NCBI RefSeq assembly: GCF_000341285.1
Contig: NW_005178386.1
Coordinates: forward strand, 1 to 12,791
Length of the DNA: 12,791 nucleotides
Direction of reading: 5' to 3'
Origin: Galdieria sulphuraria
Lineage: Eukaryota; Rhodophyta; Bangiophyceae; Galdieriales; Galdieriaceae
The notes under the pieces: generated by a model
Database searches by the model: none
What the model saw: the letters and a program-made list of their open reading frames with translations, nothing else
Told to the model about the DNA's origin: nothing
Translations under genes and position numbers: made by a program
In this document: positions 1 through 8,670 of the stretch, piece by piece
How the letters are laid out: every line of letters begins with the position of its first letter
Position numbering within the stretch: the stretch's first letter is position 1

Positions 1-199
1 ACCCAAAAAACATAGTTTTATTCCTCATTTTCCTGAAAACAAAGAGAAAAGCTCACAAGTCAGAGTTAAGCTTTGCTGCTGTTGTAAGCTTCAATTAGAA
101 TGAAAGCATAAAGCACTCTCTCTATCCACTTACTAGCCAACTTTCCATTATTGTTCTAAAAAGAATGTCCGTAAATAACACAAATTTGAAAGCAGCTAA

Positions 200-2678
200 T
201 TATTCTTTCATTTCTGTGTTTTCTTCCAGTAACATCGTTGCAATTAGAATTTGTTGAATATATTGTTCTGGTATACCCATCAACTCTAGTGACTTTCTTC
301 GAATCACTTGAGGATTATCTCCAAATATGCGTAAAAATCTCGAAGCATGACGAGAGGCAAATTCTTCCGGTAATAACGCAGACTTGCAAAGAAACTCTTT
401 CCAGTCAAAATGTGTAATATCACTTGATACTTGTTCGCTTCTTGTTATACCTTCTTCCACTTGCATAGCACTTTGAAAACCTTCCATTTGCATCCTATTC
501 TCCTCATTGGTTCTCGGTCTTATATTTCGAGCCACTCTAACAGTAACAGTTGATTGCTCAGCTTCCAAAGGCGAAACATATTCATTAGACATCGACTCAA
601 AGAGAGTTTTACACCATACTGAAAAGTCTTTAGAAAACTCTCCTCGGTTTGCTTCCCCAATTTTCCTCAACGTTTCGACATTATCTCTTCCCAAATACAC
701 TTCAAGGTTCCTTTGAGAAACAATTACCAATTGCAGACATGATCGACTACTTTCATTCAAAGTTGATCCCGAAGAATGTTGAGTCACAAAACCACTTGCA
801 TCTTCAACAATGTTCTGTTCTTCGGTAGAGAAACCTACAGATTGATCATATCTAGTACATACTACCACAAACTGAAAACGAAGTTGAACAGATGAAAAAG
901 ATTCGTCATTCAAAACGGAAACAACTCCCTTAAAAAATTGTGCTGTTTCCCTGTTAATAACATTTCTCGACAAGTTACTTTTGTGATAAAATTTGAATGA
1001 AAATCCAACAACATAACGTGTTTGTCCATTATGGAATACAACATATGCATCAGGGCCACTAGAATTGCCATCCTTTGGAACAAAAATACCACAACGTTGT
1101 AAATAATCTCTATAATGACCAGAAAATGAATCAGAGACATCTCTCAAGATGGGTATATCATTAGATTTTGTTGATTCCATAGAATAAGAAACATTGTCCT
1201 GTTCAATAAAAGAACCCTGGAAAATTCCTGGAATAGCAGAATGTACAATAGGCGAGGAACTAGAATGAAGAAAAGTTAATAAGCGAAAACAAAAGATCTT
1301 CATAAATACAAATTCAAAGAAGACTCCCTTTGCTGTTGAAGTGTCGGGAATATAACTAAACGGAGATAAAGGAAAGAGTTCAGTAGCCTCACGGAAAAAG
1401 TTATAGTTGCTATGAGCTCGCAATATAAATTCACAACAACCAATCTTGAACTTAGTGCCCAAATCAATCCCGTCAGTTTCACAAATTTCAGAATAAAACC
1501 CAAAAGTTGCAACCAAGTCCATCAAATAAGTTCTCGTTCCACATAGAGTAGTTGCAAATCCGACTGGAAAAACCGTTCCGAGCTGATAACTCAAAAAGAC
1601 AAATTCATATCGAAGAAGGGTTGCGGAATCTAATATCTCCGGAATAATAAAAGTTCCCGACTCATTTAGTATATCTGCAAAGACACTATCTAATAAAAAT
1701 TCCATATTGTCATCGTTGATAACAGGTTGAGATAAGTTTGCAAGTTTCCCTACTAGGGCTAGTAAAGTATTCTTTACAATCAACGGAATACCCCCTGTCT
1801 TCTTCTTCAACAATTCTACGAATCGATATCGTAATTCATCAGAGGGCAATAAACAGTCCTTCAAGGACTTTCCATCATAAGTTGCCAGCTCAATATATTC
1901 GTTAATATCATGGAGGTTAAAGGGATTCAACCGCAACATACGGAGACTCACTCTACTGGAGCGAGCATCAGACAGGCGGGCTGAGATTTCAGCAGTTCGC
2001 CCAGCAAGATACAAGATAACTTTTCCTGTATCAAGCAACTCATATACAGTTCGAAAAAATTTGCGATACGGGATATAACCAGGATCGGACTCGACAAACT
2101 GTTTCATGGTAAGTTCACTATAGTATTTGGTGAGGTCACTCAGGTGGCTAAGTTCGTCTATCATCAAAAATAAATATTGTTTCTGAAATTGTTCGAGAAG
2201 ATAATCAATAGCTCCTACGATATCAAAATTCTTTACCGTCCTTTCAGCTATCTGAAGAGCGTCCGTATCTTTACCATTTTGTCGGTAAGCGTTCAAAATT
2301 ATATTATACATCAAAGCCTCTAGAAACCTTGGAAAAGGAGCACGAGAAAAGCTCTCTCCTAGTTTAAAGCAAACTGACAAAGTGTTTTCCGCAAAGTGCT
2401 TCCAAGAAAAAATCTTCGCATCAACTTTTCCCGACGAGCTCTTGTTGAAAACCTCCGTCTTCGTCTGCTCTTCTTCTTCGTCGGCGAATTTTTTTAAAAA
2501 ACTCTAAAAATTTTTGACCTACAAAGCTTTTGCCCGCCCCAAAAATGTGAGGGGAGAAGCAAGCTGCAGGACGTAAAAGATCTAATTTTCCCCCAGCTGA
2601 AGAAAACTGGTCGTAATAAGTTCGAAGAATAGAATAAGCATCTTCTTTTCTATCTATCAACGGTTCGTTCAAACTCAT
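200..2678 (-). CDS. Gene A: P-loop NTPase with C-terminal PD-(D/E)xK-like domain; frame broken once
   Basis: Probably a multidomain NTPase fused to a nuclease-like domain, similar in plan to Crinkler/RHS-type proteins. The start chosen is the ATG at 2676-2678; the open frame runs a few codons upstream but holds only a TTG. Residues 43-51 carry a variant Walker A, PHIFGAGKS. At residue 63 the frame shifts by one base in a T7A6 run (2489-2501). The downstream frame is open from about 2503 to the TAA at 200. Within it are Walker B LMIDE (about 2150-2165), a sensor-like strand LYLAGRT, and GGIP (about 1780-1793). The nuclease-like motif GPD is followed by VVGFSFKFY (about 990-1055), then a helix with RETAQFF. 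The last 65 residues, from FDWKEFL to MGIPEQY, resemble a SAM domain. The rejoined length is about 790 residues. The region just before the TTG at 2380 still aligns with gene B, so coding continues across the break. It could be a pseudogene, a sequencing error, or a spliced gene. The family call is firm from alignment with gene B; biochemical function is inferred. Confidence 0.75.
2489..2501 (-). other. Homopolymer run where gene A changes frame (TTTTTTAAAAAAA on the coding strand)
   Basis: The upstream frame (2421-2678) reads through the P-loop into FLEFFKK, then decays to an Arg-rich stretch and a stop. The +1 frame from this run onward reads FADEEEE and joins the long C-terminal frame. Alignment with gene B (YLELVQRFGET) keeps equal spacing if one A is surplus, so a one-base length change in this run is the simplest explanation. 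A 19-nt GT...AG stretch at 2504-2522 would also restore frame if removed, but it would delete residues that align with gene B. Confidence 0.7.
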
Positions 2679-4655
2679 TTTACACGCCGCCGCCAATCCG
2701 AAATCAATTCACAAGCAATGAATAAATCAATGACCGAAAAACTTTCAAAGGAGATGGAAGAGAGTGTATGTTTTATTGTTCGAGCGGTTGCTTTATTTGG
2801 TGATTGGTAAAACTGATCTCTTTGACACTTCCAGACTCACAATGACAACAGAGAGAAAGCAGGAATATTTTCTTGCTTGTCATAACTAGAAACTTTCTTT
2901 TACAATAGACAAGAAATAGGTTTCTATGAGTTTTTGTGGTGAATTAGATTGATGGGTACTATTTCTATGGCTTGTATACTGTAAGAGAGTTGTTCTACTA
3001 TCTTCCATATCATCTTACACGCAAACTCCTATATACAAGTCTAATAAGATACAAACCTTTTGTAAGTTACAGACGAAAGACAGTGGGAAACAGAGAATTG
3101 CAATGAATGGGAAGTCTGTTCGTGTGGAACTGGTCGTAGCACAGTGTTACAAACACAACAAGTATCTAATTGAATTTGGAGAAGAGTATGATGAAGATTG
3201 TCATACTGACTTATCATTAAATACAAGCCATTATGGATGTAATAGCTACACAAGTTGTCTATCCTTTGTTCGACTTTTAACAAGTTGTGAATATGTCTTA
3301 TATAAGGACATCAATTAAGGCTTCAAATATAGTAACTATAACCGTTCATTTTCTGCACATCGATGCTGAAAAAAGAGTAAAAGATTGAGCCAAAAAAATA
3401 ATTTACTAAAGAAGAAGCCTTTTATACTTGAGTCAAGGTCGAGTAGTGTACTAACTTGAAAGCTTCAGCAATTCTCCAACTGAAGGCCACTCCATATTGA
3501 AGAACTTTTACCCAACATGACTCTTGGCTGAAAGACTTTGTAGTTCCTAAGTTATCGGTCAAGTGATTGTTATAGAATGACAATACTTCAAGATTGGATA
3601 TGGTTTCCTTTGACTAATTAGAAACAATTCTGTTCCACTCTCAAACTTGTCCTTTGCAATGCAATATAAATAGAACTCCTATGTAAATGGTGATTGTCTG
3701 AAATAGAAAGTTTTTTTCTCTGTTTGTCACATGGGTAGAATCATTTAAGATGCTCTTGTTCTATTAATAGTCAAACGAAATTTTTTATATCGAATATCAT
3801 CTTTGCAACCGGGTTACTTTCCCTATCTAAGAGTCGGTGAGTTTTCAGTCTAATTCACTAAAACAGAGTTTGGATATATAGTGTCGTGACTACTTTTGAG
3901 ATAGAGTTTGAATTGCAAACTAAAATACTTTTTTTAGTATTTGTTCTTATCTTTGCTATATTTTCTCTTGGTTCCAATACGTTTCATATTTGTAGAAGCC
4001 ATTCATATGAATTCCAAGGCTAGAAATGCAGTTTGAAAAAAACTTATTAAAAACGAAAGGAATCTAAACTTTTATCGAATTTCAAGAAGCTAAAACTCTT
4101 TTTGAGACCGCAGTGCAGGTTCTCAAGTTAGAGGAAGCCTCAAGTTTTTGCTGCCATTCCCTTCGTTTGTTGTCCAAAAACCAAGAAAACTCTCTTCTAT
4201 TCAGTTAACAAAAGACAAGAAGGACAGTCCAAGTGAAATCTACAAACAACTTTTTCTGTCTCAGTCTTTGAAAATTATAGTAAAAAAGTTACTAGTCTTT
4301 TTTCAACAGACTAGAAAGACAACATAGCAGACACTTGAAGAATGTTTTGAGATATCCTTTGGGTAACCACTTTACTAAGTATTTGGACAAGAAAGGATAT
4401 TTTTCATTCTAGTTGTATCAACATGTATGTATGTATAGTCTATTCATTTTGAATCATTGTTACAACTCTGCAATATTATTGCAAATTGACACGAAACGAT
4501 TATAAGCCAGCCTTGAAAGCCAGCTCATAGAATCTTTTCGAAGGAGACTGTATGGTTTCCAAAAGACAAGCAAATAAGTTGTAATAATCACGTTTCAAAC
4601 ATACAAAAAAAAGGTTATTTGCTCTTCAAAACAAAGGGAAGGATTGAGTTAGAAT
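2679..4655. other. Spacer between genes A and B, no supported gene
   Basis: AT-rich, with stops in all frames. The best small frame is 3103-3318 (+), 71 residues from an ATG, acidic in the middle, with no family I recognise and no repeat of the landmarks of A or B. A 30-codon frame starts at 2718 (+), divergent from gene A. A short hairpin (CTAGTCT / AGACTAG, 9-nt loop) sits at 4292-4314, and a short TATG run near 4424-4436. The promoter of gene A and the 3' end of gene B must lie here, but I see no distinct signal for either. Confidence 0.5.
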
Positions 4656-6038
4656 CTATTGCCAACTTAAGAAACTGTTACGGATTCTATCAAGTAAATC
4701 TAATCCAAAATCCCAAAAAGGAGGATTATGAGAAACACAAAATACTCTTTCAAGTCCACTCAATATTTCTTCGTCAATCAGCATTTGGACATCTCTTTCA
4801 CAAAGAATAACAAGTTCACAATTATCAGGTACTTTGAACGAATCACCTCCAATAAACATTCCACTGGAATAACAACGACTCTGATTACCCAACTCATTAG
4901 AAACATTCAAGGATAACTTTGTACTAACGATAATAAGCATACAATGATGAGAATCCACTGCACTGGATAAGACTTGATCATAAACAGGATCTAAAAATTT
5001 CTTGGCTTCATCTATAATATCTGACCAGCCAATTCCTTCCGACCTCCAACGTCCTTTACAAGCAACTCCAACAGTAAGAACTTTGGGTTCCACAGGAGAT
5101 TGTAATTTGAATATAATATCAGGACTATGAGAAGTAGCGTCCAAAGGAATGTAAATAGTCTCTAAATAAAGTGTCTCTCGAATAATCTTATTCCATTCAG
5201 TATTGGCAAAAGTTCGTCGACTCTTGTACGATTCATTTCTTGTTTCTATAGAACTAACAACAGACTTCATATAGTGAATAGGTGATATTGTACTGATTGG
5301 AAGTTTCATTTGTTTCCATATCGGAGACAATTGACAAAACAATTCCCTCAACTCATTTCGATTCTTTGAAGACAACATCAAAACTAGTCGTAAAGCAACA
5401 ATTCCTTCAAATACACGACACTTTGAATAGAAGAAACAATCTACTGGTTCTAAATCAAGTGATCCAAGAAGTATCTTTTCCATAGGGGAAATAGACGATA
5501 GCTTCTTGAAGATTCCAACAAATACTTTTGGAATCAGGACTTGAAAAGTATTCTGGTCAATAGGATATCGATATAGTCCCATTTCAGTGACTGCATCAAA
5601 TAGATAAGACTCCGAGGTCAATATGTCATCTACTTGAAACGGTATACGATAAAGAGCCATCATCAAAAGTAAATCAAAAACACTTTTTCTATCTTCGTCC
5701 AAATTCAATATTCGTTCCACAAATGGTTCAGCACAAATTCTTCGGAAATCGTAGTCATTCATACAAGTCAAACATTCTTCTTTCGATATGAAAGGCTGGT
5801 TTCTTGCTATTATATAATTCAAAAGCATATTCACTGCACGAGTCAACAAACCAGGAACTCCACCTGTACATTCCAATAACGAATCTGCCAATTCATTTAC
5901 TGAAAATGAAGAACTACATAAGACATTACAAACCGGAACTTGAGTAGGTGTCTTTAGAAGACTCTTTTCAAGGAATTCAACGATACTGGAAGCGTCCAAA
6001 GGTGATAAAGGGATAAAATGTAGTATGACTTTAAACAC
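4656..6038 (-). CDS. Gene B, 3' part: GGVP region and PD-(D/E)xK-like domain
   Basis: This is the C-terminal half of gene B. The frame is open from 6050 to the TAG at 4656. The listed start is a GTG at 6038, not a believable independent start: the first residues, FKVILHFIPLSPLDASSIVEFLE, align with the inside of gene A (LRMLRLNPFNLHDINEYIEL). Using residue 1 at 6038, GGVP lies at 59-62. The nuclease-like landmark IYIPLDATSHSPDIIF lies at 295-310, with PD at 306-307. A strand ending ACK follows at 326-328, then a helix with DEAKKFL at 343-349, and two more hydrophobic strands (MLIIVST, 367-373; ELVILCE, 408-414). Gene A has IFVPKDGNSSGPDAYVVF at the matching place, so the domains are homologous. 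The usual Glu of ExK is Ala here. The SAM-like tail of gene A is absent; the protein ends about 45 residues after the last strand. The upstream half is in another frame across a tandem repeat, so this is probably part of a disrupted gene. Confidence 0.7.
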   Translation of the reverse strand: MFKVILHFIPLSPLDASSIVEFLEKSLLKTPTQVPVCNVLCSSSFSVNELADSLLECTGGVPGLLTRAVNMLLNYIIARNQPFISKEECLTCMNDYDFRRICAEPFVERILNLDEDRKSVFDLLLMMALYRIPFQVDDILTSESYLFDAVTEMGLYRYPIDQNTFQVLIPKVFVGIFKKLSSISPMEKILLGSLDLEPVDCFFYSKCRVFEGIVALRLVLMLSSKNRNELRELFCQLSPIWKQMKLPISTISPIHYMKSVVSSIETRNESYKSRRTFANTEWNKIIRETLYLETIYIPLDATSHSPDIIFKLQSPVEPKVLTVGVACKGRWRSEGIGWSDIIDEAKKFLDPVYDQVLSSAVDSHHCMLIIVSTKLSLNVSNELGNQSRCYSSGMFIGGDSFKVPDNCELVILCERDVQMLIDEEILSGLERVFCVSHNPPFWDFGLDLLDRIRNSFLSWQ

Positions 6039-6055
6039 ATGATAGAGACATCATT

Positions 6056-6160
6056 CTTAATACTTAAACCCGTGCTTTGCACAACTAACTATAAAAAACA
6101 AGTCGGGTTCTTTGCACAATTGACTATAAAAAACAAGTCGGGTTCTTTGCACAATTGACT
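6056..6160. repeat. 35-bp tandem repeat: two exact copies plus a diverged partial third
   Basis: Exact copies lie at 6091-6125 and 6126-6160. A third unit at 6056-6090 matches well only over about 20 bases (6071-6090), for example TTTGCACAACTAACT against TTTGCACAATTGACT. The repeat lies inside gene B at the strand that follows Walker B. Dropping one 35-bp unit would bring the 5' and 3' halves of gene B into one frame, but a TAA and a TGA three codons apart (about 6051-6059) would still interrupt it. Confidence 0.9.
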
Positions 6161-6802
6161 AATGATACCGAAAAAGTCGTTGTATGGTCGAACCACACCT
6201 TTGTCATTCTTCTCCAGTTCAAAAAAAGTTGCTTTTGTATCAAACACACCAACTTCATCAAAAGCTACCAAAAGATATTGATCGGAAGGAATGCCCAAAG
6301 TCTTCCGTAGCTCTGGAATTAGAAAGCTTGGATAGAGAGGAATGTGTCTGTAGGCTTCATCAGGCTTCATAAACGGTAGACCCATCTGATTACAAGCTGA
6401 TCGGTACAATAAATAGTATACTGCCCACTTTAGGTTGCGTTCTTTCGGTTCTGTGGGCTTCAACTCCCTTAAATCCACATAAAGCAACGAAGCCCTTTTC
6501 AGCTTCTCCAAAAAGGTTCTGCTCAAAGGGTCCGAAGCAAACGTCGACAGAAAAGTTTCACCAAACCTTTGCACCAACTCCAAATAGGTTCGGGCAAAGG
6601 TCGTTTTGCCCGAGCCAAAGAGATGGGGGGCAAATGGTATCGTCAAGCGATAGTCGCAACTACTTGTTACACCCCTGAGTTGCTTTCGGCCTTTATGAAG
6701 ATCATACAGTTCTTCTGTCACTCGAAAAACATCTCTTTCACGATCTACCACAACAGGCTCAAAGTTGTCCACAGCTTTCCACTTTTCATCAAAACTCGCC
6801 AT
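6089..6802 (-). CDS. Gene B, 5' part: P-loop NTPase domain, ends prematurely in a tandem repeat
   Basis: This is the N-terminal half of gene B. The ATG at 6800-6802 is the first in frame. An open extension of 40 codons upstream reads as a hydrophobic stretch but has no ATG, so I leave it out. Residues 16-22 (VVVDRER) match the LIDRKED box of gene A. The variant Walker A is PHLFGSGKT at about residues 59-67. The strand SLLYVDLREL and helix WAVYYLLYRSA align with SVCFKLGES and ALMYNIILNAY of gene A. Walker B is LLVAFDE, about 70 codons before the end. The frame then enters two exact copies of a 35-bp repeat. Because 35 is not a multiple of 3, the second copy is read in a shifted frame and stops at the TAG at 6089-6091. 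The last roughly ten residues are therefore artefacts of the duplication. GC in the lines I counted here is about 45%, against about 35% in the 3' half. Alone it would be an NTPase domain without its C-terminal partner. Confidence 0.7.
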   Translation of the reverse strand: MASFDEKWKAVDNFEPVVVDRERDVFRVTEELYDLHKGRKQLRGVTSSCDYRLTIPFAPHLFGSGKTTFARTYLELVQRFGETFLSTFASDPLSRTFLEKLKRASLLYVDLRELKPTEPKERNLKWAVYYLLYRSACNQMGLPFMKPDEAYRHIPLYPSFLIPELRKTLGIPSDQYLLVAFDEVGVFDTKATFFELEKNDKGVVRPYNDFFGIISQLCKEPDLFFIVNCAKNPTCFL

Positions 6803-8035
6803 CGCCAAAGTGAAATTAAACAATCTTCTGTTTATTTCGGAGTACAAATATAAACAAATGAATGTTGGACTGGTGGCCGACAAAAACAAAATCGAGGAAA
6901 ACAGTAAAGGATACCAATCCAACTTCTTCTCTTTATCAACTGATGACTATGTCATACCCTTTATGGCGTGGACTGAGATGACTTGAACTATGGAAAAACG
7001 ATCAATATGGCTTTTTCAACTATCGATATTCTTATTCTCGTATGCTAAAATAATGGCAACTCTCATAGGGTAAAAGAAGGATTGGAAGGAAGCCAATGTT
7101 TATTTCACAAGTTTTTTATGCTCTTTGAGAGTATAAAGCTATTAAACATGGCCCATTCTCACATAGATAAGAAAGTTTCTTTCAGAATTTTCGAGAGTAG
7201 TCATGAGAGTTCCGAGTAATATAGATTGTTCATGAAGAATTTATTCCGTAGACGTCTCTCTCTAGATTTTCTGTATTTTATGGAATAGTTTTTACGTCAC
7301 CTTTGCTTCATTTCGAAACACGGAACTAGATTATGAACCAAGTCATTCTCTTCTGTAGTCTATTCAAAAGCTCCAGTTGAAGTATATTATTTAGTAGAAA
7401 TGCAGAAACCCGCAAGCACAACACTCCTTTATTCTCAGCAATCATCAAATTCCTTTCTCACGATATCATGACAAGTAGCAGTTTATCACAAAAGCTACAA
7501 AAGTTGATGATAGCAAAAGACAAACCAAAACAAATGTGCAAAGAAGGATCCAAAATATTCGTGATTTTATCAAATCTCAGAAACAACATTGACTCACACA
7601 AGTGTATCATCAATACTCAATTTCTGTAAGAGTCAATAACTCCTGTTTCTTTCTCCTCTGAAAATAGTGGCATTTGATACTGTGACTTCTGTTAAGAGGA
7701 GAAAAGATATTTTTCAAGAAATTCAATTCAATCGAATTGAGTCTATTCTATCGATTCTCTTCTCGTATCTTGTCATTGCATAACATTTGAATCATAGTTG
7801 AATTCCTTCTCCTCAATAGTCGACTATACAGTTGAGGTGTTTTTGAAGGTAAACATGACTGTTTAGGATTAAAGGTTTTCACTGCATCCTCTTGTACCAT
7901 CAACTTTGAACTTTGTAAAAACCACAAATTGTAAACATATACAAGAAAGCAAACTATAAAGAATACAAAGATGCTTTAGGAACGATATAACTCCAAGAGG
8001 GCTACTATCTCTTCCAATATAAAAAAGTAAAACTT
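6803..8035. other. Upstream flank of gene B, no gene seen
   Basis: AT-rich, with no open frame worth calling on either strand. It holds the presumed promoter of gene B. A compact hairpin, TCAATTC / GAATTGA with a 4-base loop, lies at 7723-7740; this is unremarkable in DNA of this composition. Confidence 0.5.
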
Positions 8036-8670
8036 TTAAAAGCTCTGCAAATTCAAAGAACGATTTGTCCAGTTGAGTCCTATTCTTCTTCCATTCTCAA
8101 CCATCAGATCATTGAATAAGTGAGTCACTATACAAAAGTTCCTTGCGTTAGGCACTTGAAAGAAGACTCTTGCGAAGTATAACCTGATGGGTACATTAGT
8201 AGAGGCTTCCTTTTGGATATTTGTGACGAGAATCAAAGACAACTCAACGTTTCGTATAAAACACGAGTCTATCAATAGAAGGAATGTTCATTTCTACTAG
8301 GGGCAAGTCAAGCTTGAAAAAGAAGAGAAACGCTGATTTATCCAAGTTGCTCTACAAAGAATAAAATTGTCGTCAACTCGCAAACAATATTCAGCAGAAT
8401 AAAACAAAAAAATTTATCTGATTCCTTTGCAGAGTCAAATCTTAAATGATATTTTGGTTATTATCCAAACTGGTAAAGGTCTTGTTCTTTTAAATATACT
8501 GGATCAATTTCGTCTCCTAGTGAAAAGAAAAGAATATAAACGTAGAAATAATGGAAAAATAAGAATCTTTCATCTCCTCTTTGCAAAGTAACAAAGAAAC
8601 GTGAATCTTGAAATATATGTGCAAGGAGAAGCGAAAGCATCGCCACTTTTACCGTTGTTATACTAGTCAA
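8036..8670 (-). pseudogene. Likely decayed copy of the A/B C-terminal domain
   Basis: Two short minus-strand frames (8461-8670 and 8036-8275) with stops between them. The second contains LSLILVTN and then FFQVPNARNFCIVTHLFNDL. Gene B has MLIIVSTK and then SFKVPDNCELVILCERDVQML in the same order, with roughly similar spacing. About 61 codons upstream of LILVT, in another frame, RFDSAKESDKFF sits where gene B has PLDATSHSPDIIF (PD about 61 codons before LIIVS). No P-loop or GG[IV]P was found upstream. The similarity is weak, and the region is AT-rich enough to produce hydrophobic strands by chance, so this is a suggestion resting on order and spacing. If real, it is a 5'-truncated, frameshifted relic in the same orientation as genes A and B. 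Confidence 0.35.

Noticed and set aside
910-1512. Open frames on the same strand at 910-1140 and 1300-1512
   Set aside because: They are shadows inside gene A in another frame, with no motif of their own.
2421-2488. Arg-rich end of the upstream gene A frame (KKIRRRRRRADEDGG) as a nuclear localisation signal
   Set aside because: It is the out-of-frame reading of GAAGAAGAAGAG codons. The other frame aligns with gene B, so the Arg run is an artefact.
2718-2810. 30-codon frame as first exon of a gene divergent from gene A
   Set aside because: The nearby GTAAAA donor has no acceptor that continues the frame without an immediate stop.
5994-6097. Intron in gene B from GTTAGT in the repeat to CTTCCAG
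   Set aside because: The frame fits, but the intron would remove FKVILHFIPLSPLDAS, which aligns with conserved sequence in gene A.
6056-6160. CRISPR array
   Set aside because: The repeats are directly adjacent with no spacers, lie within a coding region, and number fewer than three full copies.
6803-6922. N-terminal hydrophobic extension of gene B (possible signal or membrane segment)
   Set aside because: The extension has no ATG, only a TTG at 6922. Homology with gene A begins soon after the ATG at 6802.
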